Shown here in pieces: positions 9,278 through 18,281 of a DNA stretch of 64,000 nucleotides (position 1 is the stretch's first letter; each line of letters starts with the position of its first letter). Location: assembly GCA_039961735.1 (NCBI GenBank), contig JABRVX010000010.1:106531-170530 (forward strand), in the 5' to 3' direction. Source of the stretch: Fimbriimonadia bacterium (lineage in GTDB: Bacteria; Armatimonadota; Fimbriimonadia; Fimbriimonadales; JABRVX01). The notes beneath the pieces are model-generated. The model saw only the letters and a program-made list of their open reading frames with translations. It was not told where the DNA came from and made no database searches. The translations under genes were made by a program, and so were the position numbers.

Positions 9278-11686
9278 TTACGGACTCGGTAGAGCCCAGT
9301 TGCCACCAAAGTAGCCTGAGGTTAACACAGCGTCGTCACCCTTCTGCAGCAGGTCCGGTCCTACGAGTGCGAAGTCCGGAAGTGACACTCCGCTCGTAAA
9401 GTACCTCGGCTCGAACGTACGCCGCATCGCGAGGGCGGAGGTCGCCCCAATCACCACCACCGAGTCCGCGTCGGTGCCCGCAATCGGATAGACGAACCAC
9501 GCTGCGAGGTCTCCATCGAACCGCTGCCCTCCAACCAGCGCCGATCCACGACGCAGGGCGATTGGGCAGTCAGTCAGCACTCTCGGAAACGCCGTATTCA
9601 TGTCCGCGTGGCCGTATAGAACGACGTTCCGCCCTCGGTACTTCGCCGGCGTGAACGCGGTATCAGGTATCACCTCGACATTCCCGTTGGCGCGATACCA
9701 CCACATCTGTTGGTCGAAGCGGACCTTGGCCAAGCACGCAGCGTTCTCTTCGGGAGTGCCGTGCGTGCCATACACCCACACCATGCGGCGGGTGAGGCCG
9801 TACTTGAAAGGGCCGCTCCGCAGGGGGTGCTTCAAGGCTGGATCGTGTTCCTCGACGACCCGCCAACGCCCGCCCGCCCGCTCCAGCAGAATCGGCCGCG
9901 AGGCATCCGTCACGGCGAGGCGCGTTGCATCAACCACCACCGATAGACCGCCGGATATGGCAAAGCAGCGCGAGAGGTCGAGCGTAATCGCCGCAGCGTT
10001 CTCCGTTTCCACGCGAACCTGCTCGAGATCCGCGCGAAGCTCTGCGTGCACCGAGGTGAGCTTGCCGCTCTCCTGTTGCCGCACGACACTTAACCAGAAG
10101 TGGTCTGACGATAGGGCAGGGTTCTGCGTGCGGAACCTCAAGCTGGTCGGCGCCGCCGGGCGCACGCGCCGCTGGAACCACTCGTTGCGTGGCGGATAGT
10201 CGAGACACTCTGCCCCGGGGTGATCCGGTGAGTCGTACCAGTGGCCAGCATCCGGCTCTTCGTGAACGCGCAGGTCCTTGTGGAACTCGCCTAGTCGCGA
10301 GACCATCTCACGCATTTCCGTAATAGGCACGTTATCGTCTGCCGTACCGTGTACCGCGAATACGGGCAAATCCTCGAGGTTGCGGATGAGCGAAAGCGTG
10401 TCACTCTCCAGTTTCGCAGTCTCGAGGGCGGCCCTGGGACCCGATTCCGACTTCGGTGCGGTACCCCCGCCGTAGGAGAAGAAGCTGATCCACCCAGCCG
10501 ACGGCCCGATAGCAGCCCAGAGCGACGGCAGCACTGCGCCGAGATACCACGTTCCGTGGCCCCCCATCGAGTGTCCGACAAGGTAGACGCGGTTCGGGTC
10601 TATGTCATGCGATGTCCGAAAGTGGCTCAGGCTCTCCAACGCATCCATCAGTCCCCACTCCTGCCAGTCGTGGCCGAACGGCCGCCGGTTGGTAGGTGCT
10701 ACGGTGTAGGCCGCCTCCTTGGGGTAGTGTGCTCCGGCTTGTCCAATCGCCTCGACCCCGGCTCCATGGAGTGACAGATACAGTGCAGCCTTCTCACCGG
10801 TCTTTAGGGCAGTGGGCTCGCGGACGGCGTAATATTGTACGGAGCCATCAATCGCCGACTCACGCGTGATCTTGTACGCCTGTCCCGACTTCCGCAGCCC
10901 CAACTCGAGGCGTTCGGCTATCTCGGCCTTCCCATGCTTCAGCGTGATGGCTAGCTCGAGAGGCTCCTCGGCTACCCGGGTGCGGAGAGCCGTACGGAAC
11001 GGCAGTTTGATAAGGCCGAGCGGCACGATCTCGGGGATGTGCACTCTCCGTTTCTCGAAAACCTTCCCGTCGCCGACTTCCAGCACCGCGCCACGTAGCG
11101 GTTCTTCGAGGTGATTGAGAATCACCACGGCGCACAGCGCCTCTTCGCCTGCCCGACCCACCAAGTCCGGCACCAGCGAGTCACGAAGGTTGAGAGAACA
11201 CGGTCCTCGCGCATCGGAGAGAGCAACAGAAAACCCGCCCCGAGCGCAACGCAACAGCAAGCGGTTCTCCCCCTTCCGTAGCGCTACCGGCACGCGCAGG
11301 TAGCCGTGCGAGTAAGGGTCACCTGCAAACGGCACGCCGTTGATGAAACCGTAGCTGAAGCCGATACCGGTTAGAATCGCGACGCCATCCGACTGAGCCG
11401 GGACCGTCGCGCCAGCCCACCCGTTGCGAGTGAACGCGTGCTCGACTCGGCCGCTGTTGTCTGCCGCGACCTCAGTCTCCCAGTCGGGGGCAAACGAAGG
11501 GACTACCGCCACCTGCTCCAGCACTGGATCGGCGACGAACGGCACGCGGCCTCCTGCCAGCGTGTGTTGCTTGAGCTTCCATGTAAGCCCTGCCGTGCTG
11601 AAACCGTCTTTCAGCACCTGCCCCCACGAGAGGACCGCCGGCAAACCCACGGCCAGTGCCAACGCAAACCTGAATCGTGCACTCAT
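9278..11686 (-). CDS. Secreted alpha/beta-hydrolase (esterase/prolyl-oligopeptidase type)
   Basis: The 802-residue protein starts with a signal peptide (MSARFRFALALAVGLPAVLSWGQ). A beta-rich N-terminal part of about 280 residues precedes an alpha/beta-hydrolase domain. That domain has LYLSLHGAGVEA (oxyanion-hole region), the nucleophile elbow VYLVGHSMGGHGTW (Ser near residue 373), an acidic member in VHGTADDNVP and the histidine in DAGHWYDSP. About 300 further residues follow with no domain I recognise. Substrate is unknown; polymer or peptide esters are plausible. It is divergent from the propeller-dockerin gene, with a 96-base shared promoter region. Confidence 0.75.
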   Translation of the reverse strand: MSARFRFALALAVGLPAVLSWGQVLKDGFSTAGLTWKLKQHTLAGGRVPFVADPVLEQVAVVPSFAPDWETEVAADNSGRVEHAFTRNGWAGATVPAQSDGVAILTGIGFSYGFINGVPFAGDPYSHGYLRVPVALRKGENRLLLRCARGGFSVALSDARGPCSLNLRDSLVPDLVGRAGEEALCAVVILNHLEEPLRGAVLEVGDGKVFEKRRVHIPEIVPLGLIKLPFRTALRTRVAEEPLELAITLKHGKAEIAERLELGLRKSGQAYKITRESAIDGSVQYYAVREPTALKTGEKAALYLSLHGAGVEAIGQAGAHYPKEAAYTVAPTNRRPFGHDWQEWGLMDALESLSHFRTSHDIDPNRVYLVGHSMGGHGTWYLGAVLPSLWAAIGPSAGWISFFSYGGGTAPKSESGPRAALETAKLESDTLSLIRNLEDLPVFAVHGTADDNVPITEMREMVSRLGEFHKDLRVHEEPDAGHWYDSPDHPGAECLDYPPRNEWFQRRVRPAAPTSLRFRTQNPALSSDHFWLSVVRQQESGKLTSVHAELRADLEQVRVETENAAAITLDLSRCFAISGGLSVVVDATRLAVTDASRPILLERAGGRWRVVEEHDPALKHPLRSGPFKYGLTRRMVWVYGTHGTPEENAACLAKVRFDQQMWWYRANGNVEVIPDTAFTPAKYRGRNVVLYGHADMNTAFPRVLTDCPIALRRGSALVGGQRFDGDLAAWFVYPIAGTDADSVVVIGATSALAMRRTFEPRYFTSGVSLPDFALVGPDLLQKGDDAVLTSGYFGGNWALPSP

Positions 11687-11782
11687 GTCTACAGAAGTTC
11701 GCGGCCAATCTCATGCATCTTGCCGGGAGACCGAAACCGCTGTAGAAATAGAATAAGACCAGCACTCGACGGACCGCAAGGA

Positions 11783-13489
11783 ATGCATTGCCACCCGGAC
11801 ACCTCATGGAAGAGCCGACGCCCTATCGTCAACGCGATCGTCGCTTGGCTCCTGCTCTACACAGCGCCCGCATCCGCGGACGATTGGTGCGTTGGTATCG
11901 GCAAAACCCCTTCCAGAAACGGTGCCTCGTCCGTCGTCGGACCGATGAAGAGTGATCTGTTATGGGCCGGTGGTCGCGACAGCATCCTCGGCGACCAGCC
12001 CGTGTGTGCCGGCGGACTCCTCGTCAGCACCCGGGTGGTGGGTTGGGATGCAATTTGGGACTCCGTCATCGTCGCGCAAGACCTGATGACGGGTGCGGAG
12101 CGGTGGAACACGGTCCTGCCCGTCCAGTCCGCAGATCCGGGCCGCAGCCGGGTCACCGGCTTTCGAGACGGGCGAGTGTACGCAACTCGTGCGGCAGGTC
12201 CGAGCAAGCCGGACTACCTATTCGCCCTGGACCCGGCCGATGGGTCGGTGCTTTGGCGCTCCCAGGACGTGATTGCCGAGACTTGGGGCGAAAGCGTCGG
12301 CTTCACCGAGGACGGCGACGTTCTGGTTCGCTCGCCTGTGGGTCTCATGCGAATCGACGGGGCCACCGGAATCACAGTATGGAGCACGGCGATCAGCATC
12401 CAAGAGGGCTCGTGTGGTGCGGCTGCGTTCGGCCAGCGCGTGTACGCGTGGGAGCGCCTCTCGGGTGGCCCAAGATTGTGTGCTCTGGATCTCGCGACCG
12501 GTGCCAAGCTCTATGCCGGGCCGGTTCTGAGCGGCGGCACGATCCAGCAGGTCGCGCCGTTCGTCGGGCCGGACGGCACCGTGTACGCGCCGCGTTCGCA
12601 AGGGGATGTCGCCTCCGACTACTTGGTAGCCTATGAGGACACCGGCGCGGCACTCGTCGAGAAGTGGCGCGGTCCGTTAGGCTTCGTCCCCTTCGCCTCG
12701 TTCGCAGTCGGCGCAGACGGGGGTGTGTACAGCTATTCGACGACCCGGTCCGGCTCTACTGCGACGCTGCGGGTACTGAAGTTGGATGCCGACAGTGGTT
12801 CTGTCCTTGCCCAGTCCCCCGCGCTTGCCTCCGATTATCCGGTCCAACCCAAGCTCGCCCTAGATGCACAAGGCAAGGTTTTCGTCACGAACGGCAGTTA
12901 TGAGCGGGGCAAGCTGTTCGCCCTTGCCCCCGACCTGTCGCTACTGTGGTCCGTCGCCCTTCCAGACATCGGCAGGGGTGGTCCGATCTTGGCGGATGAC
13001 GGCGTTCTGGTCGTGACGGGTTCGGGCAGCGACGTACGTGCCTATCGCTCAGCGAACCCCGCAATTGTCGGCGGCACGGTCCTTCTCCAGCAGCGCACGG
13101 CAGTCGCCGGCATGCAGTCGGTGCTGGAGTTTCGCGAACCTGGCTCGCTCGACGTCCTTCACAGCTGTCCAATCACCCTCGATGCACAAGGCTCGTACGC
13201 GGGTTGCGAGGTGCCTGTCGGCACTTATGACGTGGCCCTCCGGTTCCCCCACTTCCTTCGGAGCGTGCAGCAGTCGGTCTCGCTCGCGCCAGGTACCAAC
13301 ACCGTCAGCTTCTGCCTATCGAACGGCGACGTGGACGACAACAACGCCATCGGGCTCGGTGACCTCAACATCGTTCTTCTCCGGTTCTCGTCCACCGACC
13401 CGGCAGGCGACCGCGACGGCGACGGAATCGTCGGCCTATCGGACATGAACCTCGTGCTGCTGAACTTCGGACTCGTCGGCGCCCCCTAG
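11783..13489 (+). CDS. Secreted PQQ-type propeller with C-terminal dockerin-like repeats
   Basis: A signal-peptide-like segment (IVNAIVAWLLLYTAPASA) is followed by propeller repeats. Examples are GAERWNTVLPVQ, YLFALDPADGSVLWRSQ, LMRIDGATGITVWSTA and LCALDLATGAKLYAGP. The C-terminus has two calcium-loop repeats, DVDDNNAIGLGDLN and DRDGDGIVGLSDMN, spaced as in type I dockerins. No cohesin is encoded in the window, so this is probably a non-cellulosomal dockerin-like domain. The ATG at 11783 is the first start that gives a short N-region; the open frame upstream to 11438 lies antisense to the esterase. Start confidence is moderate. Confidence 0.75.
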   Translation: MHCHPDTSWKSRRPIVNAIVAWLLLYTAPASADDWCVGIGKTPSRNGASSVVGPMKSDLLWAGGRDSILGDQPVCAGGLLVSTRVVGWDAIWDSVIVAQDLMTGAERWNTVLPVQSADPGRSRVTGFRDGRVYATRAAGPSKPDYLFALDPADGSVLWRSQDVIAETWGESVGFTEDGDVLVRSPVGLMRIDGATGITVWSTAISIQEGSCGAAAFGQRVYAWERLSGGPRLCALDLATGAKLYAGPVLSGGTIQQVAPFVGPDGTVYAPRSQGDVASDYLVAYEDTGAALVEKWRGPLGFVPFASFAVGADGGVYSYSTTRSGSTATLRVLKLDADSGSVLAQSPALASDYPVQPKLALDAQGKVFVTNGSYERGKLFALAPDLSLLWSVALPDIGRGGPILADDGVLVVTGSGSDVRAYRSANPAIVGGTVLLQQRTAVAGMQSVLEFREPGSLDVLHSCPITLDAQGSYAGCEVPVGTYDVALRFPHFLRSVQQSVSLAPGTNTVSFCLSNGDVDDNNAIGLGDLNIVLLRFSSTDPAGDRDGDGIVGLSDMNLVLLNFGLVGAP

Positions 13490-13549
13490 GCCGATTCGCA
13501 ACGGCCGCGGTATCCTGTCGGTACTATCTGCAGCCACGAGGAGGCAGCG

Positions 13550-15040
13550 ATGTTGGCACACTTTACGGAGTTCTGTTGGCTCGTAGTTCTCGGTTTGTTT
13601 CCTCTGCTCGCATGTGGGTGCGCCGGTGCGAAGCAGGACCCCGTCATCGGCTACTGGGAGGGATCTCTCGTAGTACCGGGCGGAACGAAGTTGCGTTTGG
13701 GCCTACACGTGGCCAAGCTGGAAGGCGGAGGCTACTCGGCAAAGCTGGATAGCCCAGATCAAGGTGCGTTCGGTCTAGGTGTGGACCAGTTCACGTTCGA
13801 GTCGGGCAAGGTGGCGTTCGAGATGAAGACCTTAGGTGCCCGGTTCGAAGGCACTATGGCGGAAGACCAGCAGTCCATCGTCGGCAAGTTCCGGCAGTCC
13901 GGTCTCACGATGGACCTGACATTGAAGAAGATGGAAAAGCCTACGACCTCGCAACGTCCTCAAGAGCCGAAGCCGCCTTACCCATACATCGTCGAGGACG
14001 TGCAGTTCCGAAACGAGAGAGCGGACATCTTGCTCGCGGGCACGGTGACTGTCCCGAGGGGCACCGGACCCTTCCCGGGCATCGTGCTGGTATCCGGCTC
14101 TGGACCCCAGGACCGCGACGAATCGCTTCTCGGGCACAAGCCTTTTCTGGTACTAGCAGACCACCTGACTCGTCGGGGCATCGCGGTCCTCCGCTTCGAT
14201 GACCGCGGTGTCGGTAAGTCCGAGGGCAACTTCGCCACCGCCACCTCGGAGGACTTCGTAACCGACGCGATTGCCGGCGTCGAGTTCCTACGAACGCGCC
14301 CGGGTGTGAACCCCGATCTCGTAGGTATCGCCGGGCACAGCGAGGGAGGATTGGTAGCCCCCATCGCTGCGGTGCGATCCCCCAACGTCGCATTCATCGT
14401 GCTGCTCGCCGGAACGGGCATCGTGGGTGAGGAAATCCTGTATCGTCAGGCCGAGTTGATCTCGCGCGCCGAGGGAGCAACCGATGAGGAAATCGCCAAC
14501 GGACGTCGCGCGCAAGAGCGCATCTTCGAGATCGTGAAGATGGATGTCACCCCCAAAGAGAGGGAACGCCGGCTCCAGGCTCTGGCCTCCGACTTGGTGA
14601 CTTCGCTCTCCGAGCGACAGAGAGAGGCGCTCGGCGGCAACGAAGAGGCTTACGTCCAGGGCCAGATTCGTATGGTCGGCTCGCCGTGGTTTCGCTACTT
14701 CCTAACCTACGACCCGGCGCCCACGCTTCGCAAGGTGCGTGTCCCGGTGCTCGCCATCAACGGTGAGTTGGACCTGCAGGTGCCGGCCAAAGTCAACCTC
14801 CAGGCCATTGAGCGGGCGCTGAAGGAAGGCGGCAATCGAAACTACGAGGTGCACGAGCTGAAGGGGCTGAACCATCTCTTCCAGACAGCCAAGACGGGGT
14901 CGCCGACCGAGTACGCGACCATTCAGGAGACGATGTCGCCTACCGCCATGGATCTGATCGCGGATTGGGTGCTGAAGCTCAAACCCGCTGCGACGGCCTC
15001 ACCCCAGGGCACGTTCCGGCAGAAGCCCGGCGGTCGCTGA
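13550..15040 (+). CDS. Lipoprotein alpha/beta-hydrolase
   Basis: The 496-residue protein has a hydrophobic N-terminus ending in a lipobox (FPLLAC), so it is probably lipid-anchored. Residues of about 25-130 form a small beta domain (VIGYWEGSLVVPGGTKLRLG). A serine-hydrolase domain follows: IVLVSGSGPQDRDE, FDDRGVGKSEG, the nucleophile elbow GIAGHSEGGLVAP, AINGELDLQVP with the acidic residue, and LKGLNHLFQ with the histidine. It resembles S9/S33-type peptidases or esterases; the substrate is unknown. GAGGAGG lies 6-12 bases before the ATG. The next 223 bases hold no recognisable gene. Confidence 0.8.
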   Translation: MLAHFTEFCWLVVLGLFPLLACGCAGAKQDPVIGYWEGSLVVPGGTKLRLGLHVAKLEGGGYSAKLDSPDQGAFGLGVDQFTFESGKVAFEMKTLGARFEGTMAEDQQSIVGKFRQSGLTMDLTLKKMEKPTTSQRPQEPKPPYPYIVEDVQFRNERADILLAGTVTVPRGTGPFPGIVLVSGSGPQDRDESLLGHKPFLVLADHLTRRGIAVLRFDDRGVGKSEGNFATATSEDFVTDAIAGVEFLRTRPGVNPDLVGIAGHSEGGLVAPIAAVRSPNVAFIVLLAGTGIVGEEILYRQAELISRAEGATDEEIANGRRAQERIFEIVKMDVTPKERERRLQALASDLVTSLSERQREALGGNEEAYVQGQIRMVGSPWFRYFLTYDPAPTLRKVRVPVLAINGELDLQVPAKVNLQAIERALKEGGNRNYEVHELKGLNHLFQTAKTGSPTEYATIQETMSPTAMDLIADWVLKLKPAATASPQGTFRQKPGGR

Positions 15041-15263
15041 CAAGGAAACCTTGGCAGCCGGTAGTGCCGACTTCCCGGCGAGGACGCCGGAGTGGCGCTA
15101 CGGAGACCGGACTGCCTTGCCACGTCACCGTGAGAGCGAAAGCAGGTTCCGCTGCCCGGCGTTGGCTCCTGGGTGGCGTCGATCGGGAGCACGATCGTAG
15201 GACCGACCGCAGCGCACTTTCCGGCCCAGTGGTGCGGTTGATCAGGCGGTGACGCGGGAAGGG

Positions 15264-15386
15264 CTAGGCGTTCTTCCTGCGTGAGGTGGTGGGCTTCGGC
15301 GCGCGAACATCGGCCTTCGCCTTTACGCGTGCAGCCTTCTCCAGCCTGTGGCGTCGGCGTCGAAGCTCTTTGTTGCGGATCCGCAT
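15264..15386 (-). CDS. Small very basic protein, 40 residues, unknown
   Basis: The ATG at 15386 is preceded by CAGGGAG at a good spacing. The product has 40 residues (MRIRNKELRRRRHRLEKAAR at the N-terminus), of which about half are Arg or Lys. It sits 33 bases downstream of the heptose kinase in the same direction and could be the last gene of that operon. Highly basic proteins of this size often bind RNA or ribosomes; that is only a suggestion. It is not a family I can name. Confidence 0.5.
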   Translation of the reverse strand: MRIRNKELRRRRHRLEKAARVKAKADVRAPKPTTSRRKNA

Positions 15387-15419
15387 GTGTCAAGACACTC
15401 CCTGAGTGATCTCAGCGCA

Positions 15420-16397
15420 TTATACCGACAGGTCGGCAGAGCGTGCGAGAGACACTACCTCGTCCGGGGTCGGCACGACGACGCCTACGTGCCGAACCAC
15501 ACAACCGGCGGCTACGCTCGCGATCCTCGCCGCTGTCAGCACATCCAGCCCGGCCGCCAAGCCTAGGCCGATGGTGGCGATCACCGTGTCCCCCGCACCA
15601 GCCGTGTCGTACACCTCTACCCGCAGCGCAGGCACGTGAGCCCGCACCGTGCCGCACAAGTGCATGCCCTCCTCACCCAAGGTGATCAGGCCCTGACCGA
15701 TCCCGTGCTCAGCGAGTCTGGATTCGGTGAGCGAGATCAGCTCGCTCAGTTCGAGATCGTTTGCCCCCACGAACTCGCTGGCTTCCACACGGTTCACGGA
15801 CACCAGACTCGTACCGCTCATCCAGGGAAGGGCAGCCGGCTTGGGGTTGGCTACGCAGGGGATGGCCGTGTCCCGTGAAGCGGCCACGAACGCTTGCACC
15901 CTCTGCTGATTGAGGCATCCCTTGCGGTAGTCCGATAACACCACGGCATCGGACCGCTCAATGGCAGCCGTTGCCCTCTCGACAAGTGCCTCTGCGGTCA
16001 GCGTGGTCAGATCGTTCCGCTCCTCCCAGTCCACGCGGATGACCTGCTGGTGCTGTGCGATGATGCGGGTCTTTCGGGTCGTCAGGCGATCCGTTGCCGT
16101 CACCACGTACGAGGTGTCCACCCCGATGTCTCGCAGGCTGCCGAGAAGCGCTTCACCCGGCTCGTCCGCCCCCGCGACCCCCACCAGTAGTGCCCGTCCG
16201 CCGAGTGCCTGCACGTTGTGTGCGACGTTGGCGGCTCCGCCCGGCACGCGCCCGTTTCGCTGGGCCTCTAACACCATCACGGGAGCTTCCGGGCTGATGC
16301 GAGCGGCGCGTCCCCATACGTACTCGTCCAGCATCAGGTCACCGATGACGCAGACGGTCTTGCCCTTAAAGGACTCTAACTCTCGCTCGAGACTCAC
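15420..16397 (-). CDS. rfaE1: D-glycero-beta-D-manno-heptose-7-phosphate kinase (PfkB family)
   Basis: The enzyme phosphorylates heptose-7-phosphate at C1 on the way to ADP-heptose for the LPS core. Characteristic segments are VIGDLMLDEYVWGRAARISP, GGAANVAHNVQALG, VLSDYRKG, and the PfkB signature DTAGAGDTVIATIGLGLA with the catalytic Asp. At about 325 residues it matches the kinase half of HldE only; no cytidylyl/adenylyltransferase domain is attached, so that partner must be encoded elsewhere. The GTG at 16397 lies two bases after the acylphosphatase stop and is preferred over an upstream TTG at 16418. It belongs to the prs-aldolase-acyP operon. Confidence 0.85.
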   Translation of the reverse strand: MSLERELESFKGKTVCVIGDLMLDEYVWGRAARISPEAPVMVLEAQRNGRVPGGAANVAHNVQALGGRALLVGVAGADEPGEALLGSLRDIGVDTSYVVTATDRLTTRKTRIIAQHQQVIRVDWEERNDLTTLTAEALVERATAAIERSDAVVLSDYRKGCLNQQRVQAFVAASRDTAIPCVANPKPAALPWMSGTSLVSVNRVEASEFVGANDLELSELISLTESRLAEHGIGQGLITLGEEGMHLCGTVRAHVPALRVEVYDTAGAGDTVIATIGLGLAAGLDVLTAARIASVAAGCVVRHVGVVVPTPDEVVSLARSADLSV

Positions 16398-16399
16398 TC

Positions 16400-16672
16400 C
16401 TACTCCACGCTGAACCAACCGAACTCCGGCTCACCTTCCTCTATAGTCCACTCCACCCTCTCCACGCTTGCGAAGGAGGGGCCTTGTTGCAACAATGCGA
16501 CCAGTTCTCGGAGCCGGTCTTCCGGCCCCTCGGCGACTACCGCCACCGACCCATCCTCGAGGTTCTTGGCGAACCCCGTAAGCCTCAGGCGGTCGGCAGC
16601 GCGGGCGACGAACGCACGGTACCCCACGCCCTGCACTCTGCCGAATGCCACTGCCTTTAGCCGACCGGTCAA
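16400..16672 (-). CDS. acyP: Acylphosphatase
   Basis: The 90-residue protein has the acylphosphatase signature: FGRVQGVGYRAFVARAADRL with the catalytic Arg, and GFAKNLEDGSVAVVAEG with the catalytic Asn. It hydrolyses carboxyl-phosphate mixed anhydrides such as 1,3-bisphosphoglycerate or acetyl phosphate in the cytoplasm. The start appears to be a TTG at 16672 that overlaps the aldolase stop by 4 bases (TTGA), which gives exactly the usual family length. Translational coupling to the aldolase is likely. The frame continues far upstream, but that part is antisense to prs. Confidence 0.88.
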   Translation of the reverse strand: MTGRLKAVAFGRVQGVGYRAFVARAADRLRLTGFAKNLEDGSVAVVAEGPEDRLRELVALLQQGPSFASVERVEWTIEEGEPEFGWFSVE

Positions 16673-17295
16673 CGTGGCTCGTCGCCTCCCGTTGATTTCG
16701 GGCCGTATGGGATCGTCTGCACCCGACCAAGCATGCGCGCAGCGAGGATCATTCGGGCGCAGCGCTCCAGCACTTCCATTCGATTGTACGCCTCTTTGAT
16801 GCTGCCGCCCAAGGTCAGCGCACCGTGGTGGGACATCAGAAACACGTTGTGTGAAAGCAGGTAGGGTTTTACGCTCTCTGCCAAGTGGGTGGTACCGGGC
16901 GGGGCATAGGGGACCAGCGCCACCTCGCCTAGCACTAGGTCGGCTTCGGTAATCACGCCGTTCGGTAGCGTCTCGCCTGCAACGCTGAACCCGGTGGCGG
17001 TAGGTGGGTGTGCGTGCACCGCGGCCATCACATCGTCGCGCGCTTCGTACACTGCGAGATGCAGAGGCAGTTCCGAGGTGGGCGAGCCACCCGAAACCCA
17101 CCGATTCCGGACGTCGACGATCACCAGGGCTTCCGGCGTGATATCCACTTTGTGTACGTTCGCCGGGGACACGAGCACGCGGTTGGCATCTACCCTGGCC
17201 GAAAGGTTGCCCTCGAACGCGCCGACGAGGCCGCAGTTCCACAGCATGCGTCCGCACTCGCTCAACTGCTCTCGTAGCTCGCGTTCTGTAGGCAC
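16669..17295 (-). CDS. Class II aldolase/adducin family protein (fuculose-phosphate aldolase-like)
   Basis: The 208-residue protein has the class II aldolase fold. GLVGAFEGNLSARV is the phosphate-binding segment. VHAHPPTATGFSV supplies two metal-binding histidines, and LMSHHGALTLG the third. ITEADLVLG precedes the SHHG segment. Members cleave or epimerise phosphorylated sugars such as L-fuculose-1-phosphate or ribulose-5-phosphate; the substrate here cannot be fixed. It starts with a GTG 6 bases after prs and overlaps acyP. Its position between prs and the heptose kinase suggests a sugar-phosphate role. Confidence 0.8.
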   Translation of the reverse strand: MPTERELREQLSECGRMLWNCGLVGAFEGNLSARVDANRVLVSPANVHKVDITPEALVIVDVRNRWVSGGSPTSELPLHLAVYEARDDVMAAVHAHPPTATGFSVAGETLPNGVITEADLVLGEVALVPYAPPGTTHLAESVKPYLLSHNVFLMSHHGALTLGGSIKEAYNRMEVLERCARMILAARMLGRVQTIPYGPKSTGGDEPR

Positions 17296-17301
17296 TTGCT
17301 T

Positions 17302-18255
17302 CTATCCTATCTCGAACAACGCGGAAACCGACTCGTCCTCGTGCGCCCTGCGGACGGCGTTCGCAAATAGTTCGGCAACGGAGAGAACCGTCAGGCGGGA
17401 GAAGCGCTTCTCCGGTCCGATCGGAACCGAGTCCGTCACGACAACTTCCGCAATCTCGGGGCGATCGAGGCGCTCGATCGCAGGGCCCACCAGCACCCCG
17501 TGGGCAGCGGCGATATACACCTCCGGAACGCACCCGTTGGCCAGCAGCGCATCCACGCAGTGAGCGACGCTGCCCGCAGTCGTGATCATGTCCTCTACGA
17601 TGATCGGAACCTTGCCCTCGACGTCGCCGGCAAGCTGGGTTAGCTCGCTCTCGTCGGGCCCGTAACGGTGCTTGTAGCCCACGACGATCGGCGCTTTGAG
17701 CAGCGATGCGACCTTGCGTACCTTCTTCACGCCGCCTTCGTCCGCCGACACGACGGCGATGTCACGGCCTTTCAACTTCTCGAAGTACTTCCCGAACATC
17801 TTGACGGTGTTCAGGTGGTCCACCGGAAAGTTGAAGAAGCCTTGGATCGCCGCGGCATGCAGGTCCATGGTCATGACCCGCTGGGCGCCGGCACAGACGA
17901 TCATGTCCGCGACCAGCTTCGCCGTGATCGGCTCGCGAGGGAACTCCTTTTTCTCCTGCCTGGCATATCCGAAGTAGGGGATGACCGCGGTGATGCGGGC
18001 GACGCTCGTGCGGCGCATCGCATCCATCATGATCAGCAGCTCCATCAGGTTGCTGTCCACCGGCGGGCCAACGGACTGCACCACGTAGCAATCGGCGCCC
18101 CGCAGCGACTCGCGGTAGGCGACGTAGCACTCGCCGTCTTGGAACCGCAGAATGTCCACGTCGCCCAGCGTGACGCCGATCTCTCGCGCAATCGCTTGCG
18201 CGAGTTCCGGGTTCGCGGTCCCGCTGAACAGCTTCAGAGGAGCGTCTTTGGACAT
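17302..18255 (-). CDS. prs: Ribose-phosphate pyrophosphokinase
   Basis: Prs transfers pyrophosphate from ATP to ribose-5-phosphate to make PRPP for nucleotide, His and Trp synthesis. The 317 residues match the family length. Markers are LKLFSGTANPELAQAIA, DVDILRFQDGE, VVQSVGPPVDSNLMELLIMM, IPYFGYARQEKK (flexible catalytic loop; most relatives have RQDRK), MTMDLHAAAIQGFF, and the PRPP loop VEDMITTAGSVAHCVDAL. It begins 26 bases after the upstream barrel gene and is followed by the aldolase 6 bases later, so it is within an operon. Confidence 0.95.
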   Translation of the reverse strand: MSKDAPLKLFSGTANPELAQAIAREIGVTLGDVDILRFQDGECYVAYRESLRGADCYVVQSVGPPVDSNLMELLIMMDAMRRTSVARITAVIPYFGYARQEKKEFPREPITAKLVADMIVCAGAQRVMTMDLHAAAIQGFFNFPVDHLNTVKMFGKYFEKLKGRDIAVVSADEGGVKKVRKVASLLKAPIVVGYKHRYGPDESELTQLAGDVEGKVPIIVEDMITTAGSVAHCVDALLANGCVPEVYIAAAHGVLVGPAIERLDRPEIAEVVVTDSVPIGPEKRFSRLTVLSVAELFANAVRRAHEDESVSALFEIG

Positions 18256-18281
18256 ACCCGTCTGTACGAACTGGATGGCAT

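Noticed and set aside
16400..17533. 377-residue minus-strand ORF
   Set aside because: Only the last 90 residues are acylphosphatase; the rest lies over prs and the aldolase in another frame and is not protein-like.
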